Assembly (NCBI RefSeq): GCF_030287445.1
Contig: NZ_JASVWB010000002.1
Span: forward strand, 7,130,001-7,194,000
Length of the DNA: 64,000 nt
DNA from: Streptomyces sp. ALI-76-A
Lineage (GTDB): Bacteria > Actinomycetota > Actinomycetes > Streptomycetales > Streptomycetaceae
Direction of reading: 5' to 3'
Both the position numbers and the translations under genes were made by a program. Each line of letters begins with the position of its first letter. Position 1 is the first letter of the stretch. The notes under the pieces are model-generated. The model made no database searches. It saw only the letters and a list, made by a program, of their open reading frames with translations, and was not told the origin of the DNA. This document shows positions 1-8,239 of the stretch, in pieces.

Positions 1-485
1 CGGCATCTGGTCGACGAGCTGGCGCAGGTCGCGCGCGAGACCGTCCGCGAGGAACTGCGCGAGCAGACCCGCAAGCAGCGCCGTACGGCCATGCTTACGC
101 CGCCTCCGGCACCGTCGCCCTGTACGCGGGCGCGGCCGTCGCGCTCGCCGTCGGACTCGCGCTCGCCCTCGTGCTGCCCGACTGGGCCGCCGCACTGATC
201 ACCGCGGCGATCCTCGGCGTCGTCGCCTACATGCTGCGCGGTGCCGCCCGTCCCTCCGCGTCCCGGCCCTCGCACGCGCCCGAGGCGGGCCCCACCGCGA
301 ACGGTCACCAGCCGGGCATCGGCGGCACGTTGCCGTCCTCGCCGCCCGGCGCCGGCGGCCCGATCCCGCCGATGCCGCCCGTGGCACCCCAGGCGGGCGC
401 ACCGGAGCCCGGCACGTCCGGGACCCCGGCCGCGCCGCCGCGGCCCGACGGCATCGCCCCCGAGCAGCCGCACCACCGGGCGTGA
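1..485 (+). pseudogene. Holin-like small membrane protein, cut by window edge and frameshifted
   Basis: The left end is outside the window. The first 31-32 codons (frame 1) give an amphipathic helix ending in EELREQTRKQRRTA. From about 96 the coding sequence continues in frame 3 with a hydrophobic segment (YAASGTVALYAGAAVALAVG and onward) and a second one around ITAAILGVVAYML. A Pro/Gly/Ala-rich cytosolic tail runs to the TGA at 483-485. The layout (charged helix, two membrane helices) resembles actinobacterial phage-holin-superfamily proteins. Inserting one base near 94-96 would join the frames, so this is a -1 frameshift, either a real mutation or a sequencing error. The family call is by architecture only. 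Confidence 0.55.
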
Positions 486-491
486 TCCGAG

Positions 492-1473
492 GTGCGCCGC
501 ATCCGCAGAGCCCCGCGGTCGCGGTCGGCGCACGGCAAAACGGTCGTGGTGACTGGCGCCAGCGGTGGCCTGGGCCGGGCCACGGCGGTGGCCTTCACCG
601 CCCGGGGCGACCGGGTCGCCCTGCTGGCCCGGGGCCGCGCGGGCCTCGCCGCGACGGCGGACGACGTGCAGCGCGCCGGCGGTGAGGCGTTCGTCGTCAC
701 CGTGGACATGGCGGACGCCAAGGCGGTGGAGGCCACCGCCGTGGCCTGGGCCGGGCCACGGCGGTGGCCTTCACCGCCCGGGGCGACCGGGTCGCCCTGC
801 TGGCCCGGGGCCGCGCGGGCCTCGCCGCGACGGCGGACGACGTGCAGCGCGCCGGCGGTGAGGCGTTCGTCGTCACCGTGGACATGGCGGACGCCAAGGC
901 GGTGGAGGCCGCCGCCCAGCAGGTGACCGACGCGTTCGGGCCCATCGACGTCTGGGTCGACAACGCCTTCGGCGGGATCTTCGCCCCGTTCACCGAGATC
1001 ACTCCGGACGAGTTCCGGCGGGTGACCGAAGTGACCTGTCCGGGCTACGTGTTCGGCACCCGGCCGCGCTGCGCCACATGCTGCCGCGTGACCGGGGAAC
1101 CATCGCGCAGGTCGGTTCGGCGCTCGCCTACCGAGGGGTCCCCTTGCAGTCGGCGTACTGCGGGGCCAAGCACACCATCCAGGGCTTCAACGAGTCGCTG
1201 CGGTGCGAGCTGTTGCACGAGGGCAACGGCGTGCGCACCACGATGGTGCAGCTGCCGGCCGTCAACACTCCTCAGTTCGCATGGGTCTTGATTCGACGAC
1301 GAGGCCGTGGCGGGCAGCCCGCAGGGCTGGGTGTCCCGCAACCGGGGGCGGATGGGCGCCGGAGCGCTGTCCGCGGCGGGCCTGGGCGCCATGGTGAGCG
1401 CCGGGCTGCGCCGCGCGGGCCGGCCACCGTCCCGGCGGCGGACCTGAACAGGTCGCCGTCGTGGCGGACATGA
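492..1473 (+). pseudogene. Short-chain dehydrogenase/reductase, disrupted
   Basis: The GTG at 492 opens a Rossmann fold with the nucleotide-binding motif VVVTGASGGLGRA. A 176-bp tandem duplication (565-740 and 741-916) shifts the frame, so the first ORF stops at 926. The true frame resumes in the second copy (DMADAKAVEAAAQQVTDAFG, then VWVDNAFGG). A further frameshift near 1060-1078 moves the active-site part (QVGSALAYRGVPLQ, SAYCGAKH, i.e. the Ser and YxxxK catalytic motifs) to a third frame. After PAVNTPQFAWVL (about 1290) the C-terminus no longer looks like an SDR. The gene is therefore in at least three frames and cannot make an active enzyme as read. It was probably an NAD(P)-dependent oxidoreductase of the Streptomyces 'SDR near membrane protein' type. 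Confidence 0.8.
565..916 (+). repeat. 176-bp tandem direct duplication
   Basis: Bases 565-740 are repeated at 741-916 with one difference (A at 735, G at 911). The unit is not a multiple of three, so it breaks the dehydrogenase reading frame. The duplicated block covers the end of the nucleotide-binding motif through the next two strands of the Rossmann fold. Confidence 0.95.
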
Positions 1474-1531
1474 ACGTCGGCCGACGCGTGTCACACCGGC
1501 CGGCGCATGTCCCGCGAGGCGCGCTGCCGGT

Positions 1532-2494
1532 TCAGGCACTCTGCTGAAGCTGCGGCAGCACCTTCGTGCGGTAGAAGTCGAAGAACCCGCGCAGGTCGGG
1601 TCCGATCTGGTTGACGTAGACGACGTCGAAGCCGGCGTCGGCGAACTGCTTCAGCTCCGCGACGTGCTCCTCCACGTCGTCGCCGCACACCCGGTTCTGG
1701 CGGACCATGTCCTCGGTGACCAGCGACTGCGCCTGCTCGAAGTGCTTGGGCGAGGGCAGCACCTGGGCCAGTTCGCCGGGCAGCTGCTCGTTGGCCCAGA
1801 GCCGGTGCACGGTCCGTACGGCCTCGTCCTTGTCGGTGTCGTAGCAGACCTTGGTGCCGCCGCTGACGAGATTTCCGCCGCCCCCGCCCTTGCGGTACTG
1901 CTCCACCATCGCCGCGTCCGGCTGGATGGTGATGTACCCGTCGGCGACCCGGGAGGCGAGCTGGGTGGCCGCGGGCCCGAAACCGGAGACGTCGATCGGG
2001 ACGGGCTCGTCGGGAACCGTGTACAGGCGGGCGTTCTCCACCGTGTAGTGCGTGCCGTGGTGGTTGACCTCCTCGCCGGTGAACAGCCGCCGCATCACCT
2101 GGATGGCCTCCTCCAGCATCTCCAGCCGTACGTGCGCGGGCGGCCAGGCGTCACCGAGGATGTGCTCGTTGAGCGCCTCGCCGGTGCCGACGCCCAGCCG
2201 GAAGCGGCCGTTCGTCATCACCGCGCTGGTCGCCGCGGCCTGTGCCACCACCGCCGGATGCATCCGTACGGTCGGGCAGGTCACCGCCGTCTCGATCGGC
2301 AGCGACACGGCCTCCGACAGGGCGCCGATCACCGACCAGACGAACGGGCTCTGGCCCTGCGCGTCGTTCCACGGGTGGTAGTGGTCGGAGATCCACAGTG
2401 CCTGGAATCCGGCCTGTTCGGCCATGCGTGCCTGCTCGACGAGCTCGGCGGGACCGTACTGCTCGCACGAGAGGAAGTAGCCGTATTCGGGCAT
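1532..2494 (-). CDS. F420-dependent LLM-class oxidoreductase (TIGR03557-like)
   Basis: 320 aa, a luciferase-like (beta/alpha)8 barrel. It starts at an ATG with an upstream GGAGG. Family signatures are the N-terminal MPEYGYFLSCEQYGP, the segment ALWISDHYHPWNDAQGQSPF, and the phosphate-binding segment FRLGVGTGEALNEHILGD. This branch of the LLM superfamily normally uses reduced F420 rather than FMN, as in F420-dependent glucose-6-phosphate dehydrogenase-like proteins. The physiological substrate is unknown. The gene is monocistronic and divergent from the NDH-2-like gene, with 170 bp between them. The subfamily is recognised from sequence memory; substrate specificity is not claimed. Confidence 0.87.
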   Translation of the reverse strand: MPEYGYFLSCEQYGPAELVEQARMAEQAGFQALWISDHYHPWNDAQGQSPFVWSVIGALSEAVSLPIETAVTCPTVRMHPAVVAQAAATSAVMTNGRFRLGVGTGEALNEHILGDAWPPAHVRLEMLEEAIQVMRRLFTGEEVNHHGTHYTVENARLYTVPDEPVPIDVSGFGPAATQLASRVADGYITIQPDAAMVEQYRKGGGGGNLVSGGTKVCYDTDKDEAVRTVHRLWANEQLPGELAQVLPSPKHFEQAQSLVTEDMVRQNRVCGDDVEEHVAELKQFADAGFDVVYVNQIGPDLRGFFDFYRTKVLPQLQQSA

Positions 2495-2664
2495 GGGGGG
2501 TGTGCCTCCACGAAGTGGGCGGGTGGTTCGGCGTCCCGGGTACCCGGCGGCCCCGGCGGAAACCGGTCCGTACGGGCCGGGGCGGGGCCAGGCGGACGTT
2601 TGGGTGACCTGACCAGGGGGACGCGGAAGTCTCCCGAGGTACGCGACAGCGCCGGAGGCGAACC

Positions 2665-4539
2665 GTGAGTCGACCCCGCATTGTGATCGTCGGTGCCGGT
2701 TTCGCCGGGTACCGGACGGCCCGAGAGCTGTCCAGGATGTCCCGGGGCAAGGCCGACATCACCCTGCTGAACCCGACCGACTACTTCCTGTACCTGCCCC
2801 TGCTGCCCCAGGTCGCGGCCGGGATCCTGGAGCCGCGCCGGGTCACCGTCTCCCTCTCGGGCACCCTGTCGCACGTCCGCCTGGTGCTCGGCGAGGCCGA
2901 CGGCATCGACCTGGACGGGCGGACCGTGCACTACAGCGACCCCGAGGGCGGCGAGGGCACCCTGGCCTACGACCGGCTGGTGCTCGCCGTCGGCAGCGTG
3001 AACAAACTGCTGCCGATCCCCGGGGTCGCCGAGCACGCGCACGGCTTCCGCGGGCTGCCCGAGGCGCTGTACCTGCGCGACCACGTCACCCGGCAGGTGG
3101 AACTCGCCGCGGCGGCCGACGATCCGGACAGCCGCGCCGCGCGCCGCACGTTCGTGGTGGTCGGCGCCGGTTACACCGGCACCGAGGTCGCCGCGCACGG
3201 GCAGCTGTACACCGACGCGCAGGTGCGCAGGCACCCGCTGGGTGGAGGCGTACGGCCGCGCTGGCTGCTTCTCGACGTCGCGCCACGCGTGCTGCCCGAG
3301 CTGGACGAGCACCTGTCCCGCACCGCCGACCGCACGCTGCGCGAGCGGGGCGTGGAGGTGCGCATGGGGACCTCCGTGAAGGAGGCCACGCCGGACGGGG
3401 TGCTGTTGACCGACGGCGAGTTCGTGCGCACGCGGACGCTCGTGTGGTGCGTCGGCGTCCGGCCCGATCCGTTCGTCGAGAGCATCGGGCAGCCGCTGGA
3501 GCGCGGCCGGATCGTCGTCGACCCGTACCTCCGGCTCCCGGGCCGGCCGGAGGTGTTCGCGTGCGGGGACGCGGCCGCCGTACCGGACCTGGACAAGCCC
3601 GGGGAGTTCACGCCGATGACCGCGCAGCACGCCTGGCGGCACGGGAAGGCAGCGGCCCGCAACGTCGCCGCCTCGCTGGGCGTCGGCGAACGGCGTCCCT
3701 ACCGCCACAAGGACCTCGGCTTCGTGGTGGACCTGGGCGGTGCGAAGGCCGCCGCCAAGCCGCTCGGCATTCCCCTGTCCGGGCCGGCGGCCGGTGCGGT
3801 CACCCGCGCCTACCACCTCGCGGCGATGCCCGGCAACCGGGTCCGGGTCGCTGCGGACTGGCTGCTGGATTCGGTACTCCCGCGCCAGGCCGTCCAGTTG
3901 GGCCTCGTACGGTCCTGGTCGGTGCCGCTGGACACGGCGTCGCCGGAACTGGCCCGGGTGCCGGGAGGACCGGGAGCACACCTGAAGGAGGCGGGACCGC
4001 GCGCACGCGGCAGGGAGGCGGCCAGGTCGGGCCCCGGAGCGGCCCTCGCGGCCGACACGGACGCGGAGACGCCGCCGGGCCCGGAGCCGGGCTCCGATCC
4101 CGCGGGGACCGAGCGGGGCTCCGGGCCCGTGGAGGGCCGGCCGGACCCCGGGCCCGCGGGAAGTCGGCCGGGCTCCGAGCCCGTGGCGAACCACCCCGCC
4201 CCCGGGCCCGAAGAGGCCCGATCGGCCCCTGAGCCCGCGAAGAGTCAGCCGGATCACCCGGGCCCTGAGCCCGCCAAGAACCAGCCGGGCCCTGACCCCG
4301 CGAAGAACCAGCCGGGCCCCGAGCCCGCCAAGAACCAGCCGGGCCCCGAGCCCGCCAAGAACCAGCCGGGCCCCGAGCCCGCCAGGAACCAACCCGGTGG
4401 GGAGCCCGCCGGGCACCAGCCCGGTGGCGAACCCCCCAGGAAACAAGGCCGGAACGGCCGTGAGCCCGACCGGGCTCCCGGCCCCGTCAAGCGGACCGAC
4501 GGCACCCCCGACGTCACCTCCGCGGAAGGAGATTCATGA
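2665..4539 (+). CDS. NAD(P)/FAD-dependent oxidoreductase (NDH-2-like) with Pro-rich repeat tail
   Basis: 624 aa from a GTG preceded by GGAGG. Two dinucleotide-binding motifs are present: IVIVGAGFAGYRTA at residue 4 onward (FAD) and FVVVGAGYTGTEVAAH near 165 (NADH). The later VFACGDAAAVPDLD is the second FAD contact. This is the type II NADH:quinone dehydrogenase architecture: a peripheral membrane enzyme passing electrons from NADH to menaquinone without proton pumping. The enzyme core is about 430 aa. The last ~190 aa are an odd Pro/Gly/Glu-rich tail that ends in tandem nonapeptides GPEPAKNQP, unusual for the family. It overlaps the transketolase start by ATGA, so the two are probably cotranslated. 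Confidence 0.85.
   Translation: MSRPRIVIVGAGFAGYRTARELSRMSRGKADITLLNPTDYFLYLPLLPQVAAGILEPRRVTVSLSGTLSHVRLVLGEADGIDLDGRTVHYSDPEGGEGTLAYDRLVLAVGSVNKLLPIPGVAEHAHGFRGLPEALYLRDHVTRQVELAAAADDPDSRAARRTFVVVGAGYTGTEVAAHGQLYTDAQVRRHPLGGGVRPRWLLLDVAPRVLPELDEHLSRTADRTLRERGVEVRMGTSVKEATPDGVLLTDGEFVRTRTLVWCVGVRPDPFVESIGQPLERGRIVVDPYLRLPGRPEVFACGDAAAVPDLDKPGEFTPMTAQHAWRHGKAAARNVAASLGVGERRPYRHKDLGFVVDLGGAKAAAKPLGIPLSGPAAGAVTRAYHLAAMPGNRVRVAADWLLDSVLPRQAVQLGLVRSWSVPLDTASPELARVPGGPGAHLKEAGPRARGREAARSGPGAALAADTDAETPPGPEPGSDPAGTERGSGPVEGRPDPGPAGSRPGSEPVANHPAPGPEEARSAPEPAKSQPDHPGPEPAKNQPGPDPAKNQPGPEPAKNQPGPEPAKNQPGPEPARNQPGGEPAGHQPGGEPPRKQGRNGREPDRAPGPVKRTDGTPDVTSAEGDS
4261..4395 (+). repeat. Five 27-bp in-frame tandem repeats (GPEPAKNQP)
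   Basis: Five near-identical 27-bp units start at 4261, 4288, 4315, 4342 and 4369, each encoding GP(E/D)PA(K/R)NQP. Two more degenerate units follow (GGEPAGHQP, GGEPPRKQG). They form the C-terminal tail of the NDH-2-like protein and also create a long antisense open frame that is not a gene. Confidence 0.93.
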
Positions 4540-6386
4540 ACACCGGTGAACTCGTCGAACTCGCCCAGCAGTTGCGCGTGGACAGCGTGCGCGCCTCGGC
4601 GGCCGCGGGCTCCGGGCACCCGACGTCCTCGATGTCCGCCGCCGACCTGATGGCCGTCCTCTTCGCCCACCACTTCCGCTACGACTTCGACCGCCCCGCC
4701 CACCCGGGCAACGACCGCTTCGTGCTGTCCAAGGGCCACGCCTCGCCCCTGCTGTACTCCGTCTACAAGGCGGTCGGCGCCGTCGACGACGAGGAACTGC
4801 TCACCTTCCGCACGCTCGGCAGCCGGCTCGAAGGGCACCCCACGCCCCGGCGGCTGCCGTGGGTGGAGACGGCCACCGGCTCGCTCGGGCAGGGACTGCC
4901 GGTCGGCGTCGGGATCGCGCTGTCCGAGAAGCGGCTGGACCGTACCGGCTACCGCGTGTGGGTGCTGTGCGGCGACAGCGAGATGGCCGAGGGATCCGTG
5001 TGGGAGGCCGCCGAGCAGGCCGGACACGAGCACCTGGACAACCTCACCGTCGTCGTCGACGTGAACCGGCTCGGCCAGCGCGGCCCGACCCGGCACGGCC
5101 ACGACCTGGACGCCTACGCCCGCCGCTTCCAGGCCTTCGGCTGGCACACCGTCGAGGTGGACGGCCACGACGTCGACGCGATCGACCGGGCGTACGGCGA
5201 GGCCGTCTCCACCAAGGGCCAGCCGACCGCGATCCTCGCCCGCACCCTCAAGGGCAAGGGCGTCGCCGACATCGAGGACCGCGAGGGCCTGCACGGCAAG
5301 CCGCTGAAGAACGCCGACGACGCGATCGCCGAACTCGGCGGCCCCCGCGACCTGCGCATCCAGGTGACCGAGCCGCCGGCCGCCCGCATGCTGCACTCCG
5401 TGCACACCGGACCCTTCGAACTGCCCCGCTTCGAGAAGGGCGGCGACGAGGTCGCCACCCGCAACGCCTTCGGGCAGGCGCTCGCCGCGCTCGGCAGCGG
5501 ACGCAGCGACGTCGTCGCCCTGGACGGCGAGGTCGGCGACTCCACGCGCGCGGAGTTCTTCGCCAAGGAACACCCCGACCGCTACTTCGAGTGCTACATC
5601 GCCGAACAGCAGATGGTCGCCGTGGCCGTCGGACTCGCCGCGCGCGGCTGGGTGCCGTACGCCACCACCTTCGCGGCCTTCCTCACCCGCGCCTACGACT
5701 TCATCCGCATGGCGTCCATCAGCGGCTCCGGCCTCAACCTGATCGGCTCCCACGCGGGCGTGGCGATCGGGCAGGACGGACCCAGCCAGATGGGTCTGGA
5801 GGACCTGGCGATGATGCGGGCGGTGCACGGCTCGACCGTGCTGTACCCGTGCGACGCCAACCAGACCGCCCGGCTCGTCGCCGAGATGGCGGGCCTGGAG
5901 GGCGTCCGCTACCTGCGCACCTCGCGCGGCGAGAGCCCGGTGATCTACGGGCCCGACGAGGAGTTCCCGATCGGCGGCAGCAAGGTGCTGCGCTCCTCCG
6001 GGCAGGACCGGATGACGATCGTCGCGGCGGGCGTCACCGTGCCCGAGGCGCTGGCCGCCGCCGACGCGCTGGAAGGGGAGGGCATCAGCGTCCGGGTGAT
6101 CGACCTGTACTCGGTCAAGCCCGTCGACCGGCCCACCCTGCGCCGGGCCGCCGAGGAGACCGGTTGCCTGCTGACCGTGGAGGACCACCACGAGGAGGGC
6201 GGCTTGGGCGACGCCGTCCTCGACGCGTTCCTCGACGGGCGGCCCGTGCCGCGTCTGGTGCGCCTCGCCGTCCGCTCGATGCCGGGCTCGGGCTCCCCCG
6301 ACGAGCAGCTGCACGCCGCGGGCATCGACGCCGAGTCGATCGCGGCGGCCGGCAAGCTGCTGGTGGAGGGGGCGGTCGTGCGGTGA
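4536..6386 (+). CDS. Transketolase
   Basis: 616 aa, shorter than the ~700-aa housekeeping transketolase but with both thiamine-diphosphate halves in one chain. The ThDP motif GDSEMAEGSVWEAAE to NRLGQ lies near residues 148-178. The pyrimidine-binding half carries ECYIAEQQMVAVAVGLAARG, and a C-terminal Rossmann domain follows (VRVIDLYSVKPVD). It transfers two-carbon ketol units between sugar phosphates in the non-oxidative pentose phosphate pathway. It overlaps the upstream oxidoreductase by ATGA and the downstream polymerase by GTGA, giving a three-gene coupled operon. It may be a specialised second copy; the housekeeping tkt gene normally sits with tal, zwf or other central-metabolism genes, which are absent here. 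Confidence 0.93.
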   Translation: MNTGELVELAQQLRVDSVRASAAAGSGHPTSSMSAADLMAVLFAHHFRYDFDRPAHPGNDRFVLSKGHASPLLYSVYKAVGAVDDEELLTFRTLGSRLEGHPTPRRLPWVETATGSLGQGLPVGVGIALSEKRLDRTGYRVWVLCGDSEMAEGSVWEAAEQAGHEHLDNLTVVVDVNRLGQRGPTRHGHDLDAYARRFQAFGWHTVEVDGHDVDAIDRAYGEAVSTKGQPTAILARTLKGKGVADIEDREGLHGKPLKNADDAIAELGGPRDLRIQVTEPPAARMLHSVHTGPFELPRFEKGGDEVATRNAFGQALAALGSGRSDVVALDGEVGDSTRAEFFAKEHPDRYFECYIAEQQMVAVAVGLAARGWVPYATTFAAFLTRAYDFIRMASISGSGLNLIGSHAGVAIGQDGPSQMGLEDLAMMRAVHGSTVLYPCDANQTARLVAEMAGLEGVRYLRTSRGESPVIYGPDEEFPIGGSKVLRSSGQDRMTIVAAGVTVPEALAAADALEGEGISVRVIDLYSVKPVDRPTLRRAAEETGCLLTVEDHHEEGGLGDAVLDAFLDGRPVPRLVRLAVRSMPGSGSPDEQLHAAGIDAESIAAAGKLLVEGAVVR

Positions 6387-7321
6387 GCGGCGCGGGTCCA
6401 CGCACGGTCCGGGCGGGCCGGCGCACGGTGCGGGTGCACCGCCCGCACAAGGTGCTCTTCCCCGGGGGCGGGGGCACGAAGGAGTACACCAAGGGCGACC
6501 TGGTCGACTACTACCGGTCCGTCGCCCCGTTCATGCTGCCGCACCTGCGCGGCCGCCCCCTGATGCTGGAGCGGCACCCGGACGGCGTCGACGGCCCCCG
6601 GTTCATGCAGAAGAACACGCCGGACACGTACCCGGAGTGGATCACCCGGGCCGAGGTCGCCAAGGAGGGCGGCACCGTCCGCCACACCGTGTGCGATGAC
6701 ACCGCCACCCTGCTGTACCTCGCCGACCAGGCGGCCCTCACCCTGCACCGCTGGCTGTCCCGCGCCGGCCGCGTGGAGCGGCCGGACCGGATGGTCTTCG
6801 ACCTCGACCCGCCCGGGGACTCCCGGGAGGACTTCGCGGCGGTGCGGGAGACGGCCCTGCTGCTGGGCGAGCTGCTCGACGAGCTCCAGCTGCCCTCGGC
6901 GCTGATGACCACCGGCTCGCGCGGCCTGCACGTGGTGGTGCCGGTCACCGGCCGGCACGACTTCGACGAGGTCCGGACGTTCGCCCGGGACGTCGCCGAC
7001 ACCCTCGCCGCCGGCCACCCCGACCGCCTCACCACCGCCGCCCGCAAGAAGGACCGCGGCGACCGGCTCTACCTGGACGTCCAGCGCAACGCCTACGCCC
7101 AGACCGCGGTCGCCCCCTACACGGTCCGCGCGCGGCCGGGCGCCCCGGTGGCCACACCCCTCGCCTGGTCCCAGCTGGACGATCCGCGCCTGGACGCCCG
7201 CCGTTGGACCATCGCCGACGCCGTCGAGCAGGCCCGCACCGATCCGTGGGCCGACGTGATGCGCAAGGGCCGCACCCTGGGACCGGCACGCCGCCGCCTC
7301 GACGCGTTGATGTCCTCCTGA
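6383..7321 (+). CDS. LigD-type DNA polymerase/primase domain protein (NHEJ PolDom)
   Basis: 312 aa, a stand-alone archaeo-eukaryotic-primase-fold polymerase of the LigD family. In many bacteria this domain is fused to an ATP-dependent ligase and a 3'-phosphoesterase; no ligase or Ku gene is next to it here. Visible motifs are the N-terminal HKVLFPGGG, ERHPDGVDGPRFMQKN, the metal-binding VFDLDPPGDSRED (DxD), TTGSRGLHVVVP, and the late DVQRNAYAQTAVAPY. It extends DNA ends, often inserting ribonucleotides, during non-homologous end joining with Ku and LigD. The GTG start at 6383 overlaps the transketolase stop, which fixes the start; the open frame extends far upstream but that part is a shadow. 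Confidence 0.9.
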   Translation: MSGAGPRTVRAGRRTVRVHRPHKVLFPGGGGTKEYTKGDLVDYYRSVAPFMLPHLRGRPLMLERHPDGVDGPRFMQKNTPDTYPEWITRAEVAKEGGTVRHTVCDDTATLLYLADQAALTLHRWLSRAGRVERPDRMVFDLDPPGDSREDFAAVRETALLLGELLDELQLPSALMTTGSRGLHVVVPVTGRHDFDEVRTFARDVADTLAAGHPDRLTTAARKKDRGDRLYLDVQRNAYAQTAVAPYTVRARPGAPVATPLAWSQLDDPRLDARRWTIADAVEQARTDPWADVMRKGRTLGPARRRLDALMSS

Positions 7322-7366
7322 AGGTTTGGCCAAGGAACGAGCGGCCACCCGAAGTACGAGGTGGCC

Positions 7367-7750
7367 ATGTCGAACACAAGAAATCCTTCAGAATCACACA
7401 ATTCACAAAGTTCTCCCAGAACGACGAACAAGGACACAGCGGACAAGGACACAACGGAGCACACGACGAGGAGACGACGCCCGCGCCCCATGGAGGTGCT
7501 GCGCGACGCATGCGCCCAGCTCGGAGAGCTGACCGGCATGTCGGCCGAGAACGTGTCGTCCTTCGAGCAGACCGAGGACGGATGGTCGCTCGAGGTCGAA
7601 GTCCTCGAACTGTCCCGTGTGCCCGACACGATGAGCCTGATGGCGACCTACCAGGTCGAACTCGACCCGGACGGCGAGCTGACCGGCTATCGGCGCGTTC
7701 GCCGTTACGAGCGCGGGCGGGCCGACTCCCACAGGTCCGGCGGCCGGTAG
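7367..7750 (+). CDS. gvpO: Gas vesicle protein GvpO
   Basis: 127 aa from ATG 7367 (a GTG at 7361 is an alternative). The conserved part begins near residue 45: RPMEVLRDACAQLGELTGM, then WSLEVEVLELSRVPDTMSLMATYQVELD and GELTGYRRVRRYERG. This is the GvpO fold, an accessory protein essential for vesicle formation in haloarchaea and first gene of the Streptomyces gvp cluster. The first ~45 residues are Ser/Thr/Asn-rich and presumably disordered. Their codons are unusually AT-rich for this genome. A 63-bp gap separates it from gvpA. Confidence 0.9.
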   Translation: MSNTRNPSESHNSQSSPRTTNKDTADKDTTEHTTRRRRPRPMEVLRDACAQLGELTGMSAENVSSFEQTEDGWSLEVEVLELSRVPDTMSLMATYQVELDPDGELTGYRRVRRYERGRADSHRSGGR

Positions 7751-7813
7751 GGCCGCTCCGTTGAACCACATCCACTCGCACACCGAACCCATAGACAAGG
7801 AGGCGCGGTCGAC

Positions 7814-8239
7814 ATGACCGTTGTCCCGGCTCAGCAGAGCGGCGGCGGAGGCGGCAGCAGTGGCCTCTACGACGTCCTGGAACTCGTCCTCGACCGGGGG
7901 CTCGTCATCGACGCGTTCGTACGAGTCTCCCTGGTCGGCATCGAGATCCTGAAGATCGACGTCCGGGTCGTGGTGGCCAGCGTCGACACCTACCTCCGCT
8001 TCGCGGAGGCGTGCAACCGGCTCGACCTGGAGGCGGGGCCGCGCAAGAGCCCCGGCCTGCCCGACATGGTCGGCCAGATCACCGAGTCCGGCGCCCGCGG
8101 CAAGTCCAAGGGCGCGCTCTCCGGTGCCGCCGACACCATCTCCGGCGCCTTCAAGCAGGCACGCGAGGAGGGCGAGACCGAGTCCCGGCCGCGCGCCCGT
8201 AAGACCTCCGCCTCGCGCAGGAAGGAGGAAGGGGAGTGA
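7814..8239 (+). CDS. gvpA: Gas vesicle structural protein GvpA with long C-terminal tail
   Basis: 141 aa. The GvpA core is at residues ~16-72: LYDVLELVLDRGLVIDAF, then VRVSLVGIEILKIDVRVVVA and SVDTYLRFAEA, the helix-strand-strand-helix shell subunit that polymerises into the hydrophobic ribs of the vesicle wall. Cyanobacterial and haloarchaeal GvpA is only about 70-80 aa. Here a ~70-aa Lys/Arg/Ser/Gly-rich tail follows (GLPDMVGQITESGARGKSKG and more), as in other Streptomyces copies. A GGAGG-like site (AAGGAGG) lies just upstream of the ATG. It overlaps gvpF by GTGA. Confidence 0.93.
   Translation: MTVVPAQQSGGGGGSSGLYDVLELVLDRGLVIDAFVRVSLVGIEILKIDVRVVVASVDTYLRFAEACNRLDLEAGPRKSPGLPDMVGQITESGARGKSKGALSGAADTISGAFKQAREEGETESRPRARKTSASRRKEEGE

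Noticed and set aside
4254..6401. Long minus-strand open frame of 715 codons opposite transketolase
   Set aside because: It is antisense to a clear transketolase and to the repeat tail; composition is the typical GC shadow and no domain is visible.
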